Assembly: GCA_937873255.1 (NCBI GenBank)
Contig: CALMVM010000145.1
Span: 1 to 8,087, forward strand
Direction: 5' to 3'
Source of the DNA: an uncultured Verrucomicrobiota bacterium
Lineage (GTDB): Bacteria > Verrucomicrobiota > Verrucomicrobiia > Chthoniobacterales > SZAS-18
DNA length: 8,087 nt
Positions 1 through 6,052 of this stretch are shown here, piece after piece (the stretch's first letter is position 1; the number at the start of each line of letters is the position of its first letter). Both the position numbers and the translations under genes were made by a program. Under the pieces are notes generated by a model. It was given only the letters and a program-made list of their open reading frames with translations. It did no database searches and was not told where the DNA came from.

Positions 1-2
1 CG

Positions 3-1892
3 GGTCGGCGGCGGGCGGGGTTCGTCACCACGAATAACGTCGCCTTCTTCGCGCTGACGACGTGGCTGCTCCTCGGGGAATATCCGGATTCCTTTTGGAA
101 ATGGTCGCTGGGCTTCGGCGTCGTGCTGGTCGCGCTGGCGGAGGGATGCCGGTGGATGCGCCCCCGTCTCGACCGCGAGACGGAAAATGCCTATCTGCTC
201 CAGGGAATCCTGTGCGTCACGCTCGGGTTTTTCGCTTATTTCGACGGTTGGCAACTGGGCCTGATCCTCGCGGCGCAGAGCGTGGTGCTTCTCGGACGAG
301 CGCAGTTCCGCGAGGAACGCCTGCCGCTGTGGCTGTCGCTGGCTTCAGCGGTGGCGGCGTTCGTGGTGGCGGCGAACCGGCTCGCCGATTGGCAGGCGTC
401 CGTGCCGGTTTTTTCCGCCGTCGGCGCGGGGAGTTTGTTGATGTTTGCCGCCTGGTGGGGGCAGCATCGGCTCGACAAGTTGACTGCGCCGCCGACCTTG
501 GCGGGACCGGTCCCCGGCTTCCGCGAGACGCTCCGTTCCGCGCCGGGTTTTTATTTGTTGCTCGGCAGCGCGCTCTGGCTGTGGACGATTGAACGAACCC
601 TCGCGCATCAGACCGCGCTGACGGCGGCGCTGGCGGGAGCGGGCGTATTGATGACGGCGGCGGTGTATCTCCTGCGCGTGCGGGCGGTGCCGTTTTACGC
701 GCAGGCGTTTTTGCTCGCGGCGTTTCTGCACCGTTTCGTCGAGGCTCTGGGTGCGGGGGCGACCGCGATCTGGTGGAATTCCGTGGCGCTTCTGCTGGCC
801 GCGTTGGCGCTGGGCCACTGGTGGCAGCGGCGTTGGCCCCGGACAGAGCGGGCTTTACCGCCGTCCCGGGAGACCACTGCCAGCATCGCCGCAGGGAATG
901 CAGCCCTCGCCGCGCTGCTGGTTTGCGATTGGCTGCGGCCCGGACTCACCGGCTCGTCTGCCGACGCGTGGATCGCGGCGGCGGCCGTCCTCTCGCTCGT
1001 GGTCCTGGGCTACGGCAGTCTGACGGGCTATCGCGCGTTGTCCGTGGCGGGACAGACGATCCTCGCCGCGAGCGTCGCGGCGTGCGTGAGCGTGGTGTGG
1101 GCATCCCCGTGGACCGGCAGTTCTTGGCGCGAACCGGCGCTGACGCTCGTTCCCGTCGCCGTCTTGGTGGCGACGGCACACGCGGTCCGACGCCATCTCG
1201 CCGTCGATCAAAACAGCGCGCCGATTCTGGCGTGGCGGGTGATCTGCGAAGCGGGCGCGACGCTGCTTTTCCTGGGATGGGGATTCCGGTACGTCACCCC
1301 GGAGGGGCGGTTCGCGTTTTTCGCGGTGGCCGCCCCCGCCGTGCTCGCGTGGGCGCAATTCCGGCGCGAGCCACGCCAATGTTGGTGGAGTGGGATGCTC
1401 GCGGTCGCCGGCACCGCCAGCCTGGCTTTGCTCGTCCGCGAGGAACGGGCGTCGTTTCTTCACCTGCCCGGCATCGCCGCGCTCGCGGCGGGTGCGCAAT
1501 TCGCACGCTTTTGGAGCCGACGTGATCCGGCGTCCGCCGCGACCGTGCCGTCCCCGTTGCGAACCGCTTTCATGATCGTCGCGACCCTCTGCGCATGGAC
1601 GGTTCTCAACGCCCGGATGGCGGCTGCCTTCGGCGGGGCGTTCACCCTCGCCGCGTCGTGGTCGTTATTCGCCGCCGCCGTGTTCGGCGTCGGGCTCGGA
1701 TTGCACGAAAAGGTCTACCGCTGGATGGGCCTCGGGATTCTCGTTTGCACGCTCGTACGGATCGGCGCGGTCGATATCTGGCAGCTCGACAGCCTCGGCC
1801 GCGCGGTCAGCGCCCTCTGCCTCGGCGTCGTTTTGTTGGGGATCGGATATTTTTATAACCGATTCCACGCGAGGTGGCACGATTTGTTCTGA
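3..1892 (+). CDS. DUF2339-type polytopic membrane protein, C-terminal part (5' end outside the window)
   Basis: The reading frame is already open at the left edge and stops at TGA 1890-1892, leaving 629 visible residues. The GTG at 123 is internal: the 40 upstream codons read as a plausible membrane protein, with NNVAFFALTTWLLLGEYP just inside the edge. The protein is almost wholly hydrophobic, with about fifteen or more membrane-length segments separated by short Arg-rich loops. The C-terminus (RIGAVDIWQLDSLGRAVS, then a final Leu/Val/Gly-rich helix and YFYNRF) matches the conserved end of DUF2339 proteins as I remember it (K-x-FLYDLSSL-x-x-LYRI-x-SF, then YLYQRF). DUF2339 proteins are usually about 900 residues or more, so roughly a third is probably missing. 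They are inner-membrane proteins of unknown biochemical function. No terminator is obvious after the stop. Family call fairly confident; function unknown. Confidence 0.8.
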   Translation, partial: GRRRAGFVTTNNVAFFALTTWLLLGEYPDSFWKWSLGFGVVLVALAEGCRWMRPRLDRETENAYLLQGILCVTLGFFAYFDGWQLGLILAAQSVVLLGRAQFREERLPLWLSLASAVAAFVVAANRLADWQASVPVFSAVGAGSLLMFAAWWGQHRLDKLTAPPTLAGPVPGFRETLRSAPGFYLLLGSALWLWTIERTLAHQTALTAALAGAGVLMTAAVYLLRVRAVPFYAQAFLLAAFLHRFVEALGAGATAIWWNSVALLLAALALGHWWQRRWPRTERALPPSRETTASIAAGNAALAALLVCDWLRPGLTGSSADAWIAAAAVLSLVVLGYGSLTGYRALSVAGQTILAASVAACVSVVWASPWTGSSWREPALTLVPVAVLVATAHAVRRHLAVDQNSAPILAWRVICEAGATLLFLGWGFRYVTPEGRFAFFAVAAPAVLAWAQFRREPRQCWWSGMLAVAGTASLALLVREERASFLHLPGIAALAAGAQFARFWSRRDPASAATVPSPLRTAFMIVATLCAWTVLNARMAAAFGGAFTLAASWSLFAAAVFGVGLGLHEKVYRWMGLGILVCTLVRIGAVDIWQLDSLGRAVSALCLGVVLLGIGYFYNRFHARWHDLF

Positions 1893-2052
1893 TAGAAAAA
1901 ATCCGCCTCAAAAAACGACCTCTCTGCAATAGTGAGTTCGCAATACTAAGAAAATATTTGCAATCTTGTGAAAAAATTTCTTGCCAGATTTTTGGCGTGA
2001 GGCAATATGAGCGCGTTCCAAGCGCGTTTTATCACCAACCAGGGTTAGCAAA
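1893..2052 (+). promoter_or_regulatory. AT-rich intergenic region with weak candidate promoter for the secreted-protein gene
   Basis: This 160-bp gap is the only clearly AT-rich stretch in the window: 13 of the 53 bases at 1941-1993 are G or C by hand count. The best sigma70-like pair I can place is TTGCCA at 1981-1986 (5 of 6 consensus bases) and CAATAT at 2003-2008 (only 3 of 6), with a 16-bp spacer. It would start transcription near 2015 and leave a leader of about 38 nt. GCAAT occurs four times on the plus strand (1926, 1940, 1960, 2002), and AGCGCGTT occurs twice at an 11-bp period (2010-2028). An AGGG at 2041-2044 lies 8 nt before the ATG at 2053 and is a good ribosome-binding site. I see no GC-rich terminator for the upstream gene. 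The promoter elements are a guess; the composition shift is directly visible. Confidence 0.35.
2010..2028 (+). repeat. 8-bp direct repeat, 11-bp period, in leader of the secreted-protein gene
   Basis: AGCGCGTT occurs at 2010-2017 and again at 2021-2028, separated by CCA. The two copies are one DNA helical turn apart and sit next to or just after the candidate -10 element, where a dimeric repressor could bind. The repeat is seen directly; the operator role is speculation. Confidence 0.35.
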
Positions 2053-3315
2053 ATGAAATCAAAACTTCTCTTTGGCAGTGCATTCGCCGCACTCTGCGGA
2101 CTGGCTTTGCCGCCGGTCTGCCAAGTGGCCGTGGGAGCCGAGACCACGTTTTCCGAACAAGCGATGAGCCGTCTCCAGGCCGGCCTCGCGCGAACCACCC
2201 TCGGGACGACCATCCAGGCGTCCGTGGCCGTCGGCAGCAAAGCCGATGCGCGCGTGCTCATCAACGATGACGCCTCGCGCGACTTCAGCCTTCCCGCCGG
2301 GACGACGAGCTTCGTCGTGAGCCTGGCGAAGGTCGAGGTGCTCAATCACTTCAACTTCGTGGACAACGACGCCGAGGGCAAGGTCACGGTGTCGGTGTCC
2401 AGCACGAAGCTGGCGGCCGACGCCCCCGGCTGGAAGAAGGTCGGCGGCGACGAGAGCTTCGCCGGCCACCGGGTGATCGACTGCGACTTCGGCAGCGCCG
2501 AGGGCCGCTACGTCAAGATCGACTTCGCGACGAGCAAGGCCGGCAAGATCGCCGGGTTCGGGCTCTACGGCACGAACGTCGCGGGCAACGCGCCCGCCCG
2601 GTTGAACTACGTTTCGACCCCGACGCACACGGAAGTCGCCGCGCAGGGTGCCGACCGCAATTCCTATTACGACTACGCCAGCCTCTCGATGGGGGCCAAG
2701 GTCGTCGCCGTCTCGCACGCCGACACCCTCGCGGACGCCCAGTACATGATCGACGGCAATTCGGACACGGCGTTCACTTTCGATCCCGCCGACGCGAACC
2801 CGACGGCGGTCATCGACCTCGGCCTGCGCCGCCGCGTGGATCGCGTGACGTGCGAATTCTCGTCTCCGGAAGGCCAACTGGACTTCTTCCTGGTCGACAA
2901 CGCGTACTCCGCCGACGACACCCAGCCGGTGAGCCTGAACTACGTCACCCCGCCCGGGGTGATGCCCGTCGCCAACGTCGAGACGCTCAACTACAATTCG
3001 TCGAACGTCCTGGCCAAGCACAAGCCCGTCGGCTCTGTCACGATCGCGGGCGGCACCGGGGTCAACAAGGTGTCGGTGAACGTGAGCGGGCTGCAGGGCC
3101 GCTTCCTGATCGCGGCGTTCCACCGCTCCGGCGGCAAACGTGCCTCGGGCGACTTCAAGGATGTGGTCTCCGACCCGAAGGACTTCAAGGACAAGAACGT
3201 CGCCATCGCAGACAACCCGGTGAAGGTCGAGGGCATCAGCGCCTTCGGTGAGCCTCCCGGCTCGCAGTCGATCCCGCTGGTGCCGCCGGACACGGCGACG
3301 CGGATCAGCCCCTGA
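2053..3315 (+). CDS. Secreted protein with two discoidin (F5/8 type C)-like modules
   Basis: 420 residues, starting at ATG 2053 with AGGG 8 nt upstream. Residues 1-29 form a classic Sec signal peptide: MKSK, a hydrophobic core from about 5 to 20, and likely cleavage after VGA at 27-29. There is no lipobox, so I expect a periplasmic or exported soluble protein. Two beta-rich regions follow, about 55-173 and 213-399. Each ends in a strand plus a short Gly-bearing motif (GRYVKIDFAT...IAGFGLYG; KVEGISAFGE). The second has YMIDGNSDTAFTF and AVIDLG, resembling the start of F5/8C (galactose-binding-like) domains. Such modules bind carbohydrate or other surfaces and have no catalytic activity. The tail (about 400-420) is Pro-rich; I see no PEP-CTERM sorting signal or anchor. 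Codon use is strongly biased to C/G-ending codons such as GAC and AAG, except in the first few codons, which could indicate high expression. The gene is monocistronic by context. Fold assignment is from pattern only; ligand unknown. Confidence 0.75.
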   Translation: MKSKLLFGSAFAALCGLALPPVCQVAVGAETTFSEQAMSRLQAGLARTTLGTTIQASVAVGSKADARVLINDDASRDFSLPAGTTSFVVSLAKVEVLNHFNFVDNDAEGKVTVSVSSTKLAADAPGWKKVGGDESFAGHRVIDCDFGSAEGRYVKIDFATSKAGKIAGFGLYGTNVAGNAPARLNYVSTPTHTEVAAQGADRNSYYDYASLSMGAKVVAVSHADTLADAQYMIDGNSDTAFTFDPADANPTAVIDLGLRRRVDRVTCEFSSPEGQLDFFLVDNAYSADDTQPVSLNYVTPPGVMPVANVETLNYNSSNVLAKHKPVGSVTIAGGTGVNKVSVNVSGLQGRFLIAAFHRSGGKRASGDFKDVVSDPKDFKDKNVAIADNPVKVEGISAFGEPPGSQSIPLVPPDTATRISP

Positions 3316-3348
3316 GGTTGTCGGCCGATAGTTTTTGGTGAGTTGTGC

Positions 3349-3380
3349 GAGCCGCGTCCGGTGATCTCCGGGCGCGGCTC
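3349..3380. terminator. Strong hairpin between convergent genes, probable bidirectional terminator
   Basis: GAGCCGCGTCCGG (3349-3361) pairs with CCGGGCGCGGCTC (3368-3380): a 13-bp stem with one G-T wobble and a 6-nt loop (TGATCT). It sits 33 bp after the stop of the secreted-protein gene and 3 bp beyond the stop of the minus-strand DUF2126 gene, so it could end both transcripts. Neither side has a clear T-tract (CTCTCATT follows on the plus strand), so it is not a textbook intrinsic terminator. It may instead protect 3' ends or need a partner factor. Confidence 0.6.
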
Positions 3381-3383
3381 CTC

Positions 3384-5495
3384 TCATTCCAGGCGCAGAT
3401 CGTACGCGAGCAGGGCAGGATCGGACTTCACCGCCGGGCGATGGAGGTCGATGGGGTGCAGGCTTTCGACCGCGTCCACGGGGCGGAACTGCTGCTGGTT
3501 TTCCTCTAGGCGGTAGCGCGCGACGATCTTGGCGGCGTCGGCGGAGGTCACGGTGAGTTCGAGCGGCAGGTGCGGCTTGATCCCCGGGTGCAGCGAGGGG
3601 TACAGCGCCGTCCGGCGATAGCGCAGACCGCAGATGCGCTCGTGGTGCGGCGATTGGTCCGCGTCGTCCAAGGACGCCAAGCGAAGCTCCCGGCCGTTGA
3701 CGAAAATCCGGTGGCGTTCCGCGAACTCCGCGCTCGCCGCGAACTCCAGCCGCTCGATGGAAGTGTCCACGAAACGGCTGGTCGTCCCGCCTTCGCTCGG
3801 CGTCTCGCTGAGCAGCGGCCAGCCCTCGCAACCCCGGCGGACATCGAGCGTCGCGCCGTCTTGCAGGTTCGCGGCCAGCAAGAGGGGGAACCGCCACCGC
3901 CAGATCGCGCGGAACCCATCCTCGGGGAACGAAAAACCGGCCGCTCGCAATTCGCCGAGCACGGCACGCAGATCTTCCCACCGCGGCGTCGGCAGAAAGA
4001 AACGGTCGTGCAGCCGCGAGCCGTGCGCGACGAGCGAGCGCGGCGATGGTCGGTCGAGCGTGTGCGCGGCAATCGTCTGCCAGAGCAGGGCGACCAACGA
4101 CATCCATTCGGCGCGGGGCAGCGACTCGATGGCGCGGAATTCGATCAACCCCGAGGTGCTGCCGGGCGGGCCGCCGACGTTCCAGAATTTGTCGAAACTG
4201 ATCTCGCTGCGGTGCGTGTTGCCGGTGATGTCGGTATGCAGGTGGCGCAGCGTTTCGCCGATGATGTAGCGGTGGTCCTCGCCCGGCGGCAGGGTGGCGA
4301 GATGCTCGTAACCCATGTCGAGGTCGTAGAGGTCGCGCGCCGATTCGTCCGGCCGCGGGGCCTGCGACGATGCGCCGACGTACACGCCGGTGAACAGGTA
4401 CGCCAGCGACGGGTGCGCCTGGAAATACCGCAGCAGCGAAGCGACCCAAAGCGGGCGGGTGAAAAACGGGTTTTCGTCCAGCGACGGGCCGCCGAATAGA
4501 AGATGGTTGCCGCCACCCGTGCCGGCGTCGTTGCCTTGCGGATTTTGCTTCCACGAGCGCATTTCCACGGTGCGGCCGGTCTCTTCCAGGATGACGAGCC
4601 AGCGGTGGTAATCCTGCCACGTCTCGCACGGCGGCACGTTGATCTCCAATACGCCCGGATCAGCGGTCAGGCCGACGCGGGTCCAGACGTTCGCCTCGTC
4701 GGACGGCAGGTAACCCTCGAAAAATATTTTGCCGACCCCGTGCCGGGCAAGCAGCGTGCTCAGGCGGTCCAGCAAATCGCGGAAGGCCGGCTGCAGGAGC
4801 GGCGGCAGGAAAACGCGCTGCGTGCCGTCGCGCAGCTCGACCGTCAACGCGCGTCGAAGGGCCTCGGGCGGGAGTTGGTCGAGTGGCAGGCGCAGGCCGG
4901 CGGGGCCTTCGGCGTTGAGAAGGAGAAGTTTTTTGCGGCGCGCGGGGAGTTTCCAGCGTTCGGTGAACCACTTCTGCCCGTCGTGGTCGAGCGGCAGGAC
5001 GGCCACGAGGCTTTTGGGGTCCTGCGGATCGATGGCGTCGGTCCACGCGTCGGCGGTAAAACCGAGGTCGGCCGCGAGGTCGGCGAGGAGCGTCTGGAAA
5101 ATCTTGCGCGCGTGGCGTTGTGAGACGGAGGCTTTGCGCGGCGCGGTGGCGCGTTGGGCGATGGGCGAGCCGTCGCGGTTCGCCAGGAGATTGACCACCC
5201 ACCGTGGATTGACCTCGCCCGGATACTGTTTGCCCGGCGAAAACACCGTGATCGCCCCCGGCAGGAAGCGCTCGGTGATCTGCTCCGCCAACGCGTAGGC
5301 GTAGCGCAGTTTCGTCGGTCCGACCGCGACGAAATTCCACTCGGTGCCCTCGGGATCGTTCGGCACGAGCGTCGGTTCGCCGCCGAGCGTGAGCCGGACG
5401 TCGTGTCGGCGGAAGGTGTCGGCGACTTTTTGCGCGAGGGGTTCGAGCGGCGAGGCGAAGAGGGTGGCGGATTCGGGAGAGTGCGGTGCGGCCAT
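3384..5495 (-). CDS. Stand-alone DUF2126 protein (putative amidoligase)
   Basis: 703 residues from ATG at 5495. A TTG at 5531 would add 12 residues but has no usable Shine-Dalgarno sequence, while a weak GAG precedes the ATG by 4 nt. The DUF2126 landmarks appear in order: LTLGGEPT (35-42), EWN (52-54), GKQYPGE (88-94), FEGYLPSDEA (259-268), DPGVLEINVPPCETW (279-293), GTGGGNH (325-331), HPSLAYLFTG (361-370), SSQAPRPDE (376-384), HTDITGNTHRSEISFDKFWN (420-439) and IEFRAIE (451-457). This family is described as a putative amidoligase, that is, ATP-dependent formation of an amide between a carboxylate and an amine; substrate unknown. The conserved Glu, His and Asn residues in these motifs fit a metal/ATP site, which is inference. 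In many bacteria DUF2126 is the C-terminal half of a protein of about 1100 residues with an N-terminal transglutaminase-like domain. That domain is absent here, and the family's usual partners (circularly permuted ATP-grasp, Alpha-E) are not in the window. No signal peptide, so cytoplasmic. Confidence 0.85.
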   Translation of the reverse strand: MAAPHSPESATLFASPLEPLAQKVADTFRRHDVRLTLGGEPTLVPNDPEGTEWNFVAVGPTKLRYAYALAEQITERFLPGAITVFSPGKQYPGEVNPRWVVNLLANRDGSPIAQRATAPRKASVSQRHARKIFQTLLADLAADLGFTADAWTDAIDPQDPKSLVAVLPLDHDGQKWFTERWKLPARRKKLLLLNAEGPAGLRLPLDQLPPEALRRALTVELRDGTQRVFLPPLLQPAFRDLLDRLSTLLARHGVGKIFFEGYLPSDEANVWTRVGLTADPGVLEINVPPCETWQDYHRWLVILEETGRTVEMRSWKQNPQGNDAGTGGGNHLLFGGPSLDENPFFTRPLWVASLLRYFQAHPSLAYLFTGVYVGASSQAPRPDESARDLYDLDMGYEHLATLPPGEDHRYIIGETLRHLHTDITGNTHRSEISFDKFWNVGGPPGSTSGLIEFRAIESLPRAEWMSLVALLWQTIAAHTLDRPSPRSLVAHGSRLHDRFFLPTPRWEDLRAVLGELRAAGFSFPEDGFRAIWRWRFPLLLAANLQDGATLDVRRGCEGWPLLSETPSEGGTTSRFVDTSIERLEFAASAEFAERHRIFVNGRELRLASLDDADQSPHHERICGLRYRRTALYPSLHPGIKPHLPLELTVTSADAAKIVARYRLEENQQQFRPVDAVESLHPIDLHRPAVKSDPALLAYDLRLE

Positions 5496-5654
5496 GATAC
5501 TCGGAGCCGGGAGATTTTCCCGGGCCGCCAACCTAGTCCAAAGACCCGGCCGCCGCCAACGCGGGACGAATCCGGCGGCGAAATCCCGTTTGGATTGCCT
5601 TTACCTCTACCGGTCGAGGGATTTGAATGGATCGCGCCTTTGCACAACCCAAGG
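5496..5654. promoter_or_regulatory. Divergent intergenic region between the DUF2126 and VOC genes
   Basis: This 159-bp gap must contain the promoters for both divergent genes. I could not place a convincing sigma70 site for either. The least bad pair for the VOC gene is TTACCT at 5601-5606 with TTGAAT at 5623-5628 (16-bp spacer, 3 and 4 of 6 matches). The region also holds a direct repeat GCCGCCAAC (5524-5532 and 5552-5560) and a 7-bp inverted repeat CGCCGCC/GGCGGCG (5551-5557 and 5574-5580, 16-nt loop). Both could be chance in GC-rich DNA. Confidence 0.3.
5507..5523 (-). other. Small hairpin in the DUF2126 leader
   Basis: Read on the minus strand, CCGGGA-AAATC-TCCCGG forms a perfect 6-bp stem with a 5-nt loop. 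It ends 11 nt before the ATG at 5495, just upstream of the weak GAG ribosome-binding site. It also overlaps the region that would be coding if the TTG at 5531 were used, so it weighs slightly towards the ATG start. Whether it affects translation is unknown. Confidence 0.35.
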
Positions 5655-6035
5655 ATGAATACTCCGACCACGCTATCCGCCATCGGCCAGATCGCCATCA
5701 CCGTGAGCGATGTTTCTGCCGCGCTCGTTTTCTACCGCGACGCACTCGGTTTGCGTTTCTTGTTCAGCGCGGGACCGAACCTCGCATTTCTCGACGCCGA
5801 TGGCGTGCGGCTGATGCTGACCACGCCGCAGGGGGCGGGAAAGGTCGGGCACAACTCGATCCTCTATTTCAAGGTCTCCGACATCACGGCGGTTCACGCG
5901 GCCATCGTGTCGCGCGGCGCGGTCAGCGAACGCGCTCCGCAACTCGCCGCGAAACTACCCGACCACGAACTTTGGACCGGGTTCCTGCGCGATCCCGACG
6001 GCAACCTGGTCGGCCTCATGGAGGAGAAACGCTAG
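5655..6035 (+). CDS. VOC superfamily (glyoxalase/bleomycin-resistance fold) protein
   Basis: 126 residues from ATG 5655, the normal length for a single-chain VOC protein made of two beta-alpha-beta-beta-beta units. The frame is open far upstream, but that extension would run antisense through the DUF2126 gene and has no homologous look. The family pattern begins right after the ATG: GQIAITVSDV (11-20), VFYRDALGL (25-33), then HNSILYFKVSDI (66-77), DHELW (103-107), FLRDPDGNLVGLMEE (110-124). Gln12, His66 and Glu123 lie where VOC enzymes usually place metal ligands (H/Q, H and E), so a metal site is possible. The family includes glyoxalase I, dioxygenases, epimerases and antibiotic-binding proteins, and the sequence does not decide among them. 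AAGG touches the start codon directly, too close to be a standard Shine-Dalgarno sequence. It stands alone, divergent from DUF2126 and convergent with the ClC gene (17 bp between stops, no clear terminator seen). Confidence 0.85.
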   Translation: MNTPTTLSAIGQIAITVSDVSAALVFYRDALGLRFLFSAGPNLAFLDADGVRLMLTTPQGAGKVGHNSILYFKVSDITAVHAAIVSRGAVSERAPQLAAKLPDHELWTGFLRDPDGNLVGLMEEKR

Positions 6036-6052
6036 CCCGACGCGCCGGACTT

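Noticed and set aside
123..125. GTG at 123 as the true start of the DUF2339 gene
   Set aside because: The frame continues to the left edge with hydrophobic sequence typical of the family, so the gene is simply cut by the window.
1875..1890. Sigma54-like promoter (TGGCACG followed by a TTG-like run)
   Set aside because: The GG and expected GC do not fall at the required spacing (TC is found instead), and the site lies inside the last codons of the DUF2339 gene.
1972..1993. AAAAAT/ATTTTT inverted repeat as a terminator for the DUF2339 gene
   Set aside because: The stem is only six A-T pairs with a 10-nt loop and would be too unstable to terminate transcription.
2059..4629. An 856-codon open frame on the minus strand covering nearly all the complement of the secreted-protein gene and part of DUF2126
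   Set aside because: Its codon boundaries coincide with the sense codons of the secreted-protein gene, so it stays open only because that gene avoids TTA, CTA and TCA after codon 3. The translation is Arg/Gly/Ala-rich with no recognisable domain.
5154..5654. N-terminal extension of the VOC protein by 167 residues
   Set aside because: It runs antisense through the DUF2126 5' region, is low-complexity Arg/Pro-rich, and the VOC fold begins right after the ATG at 5655.
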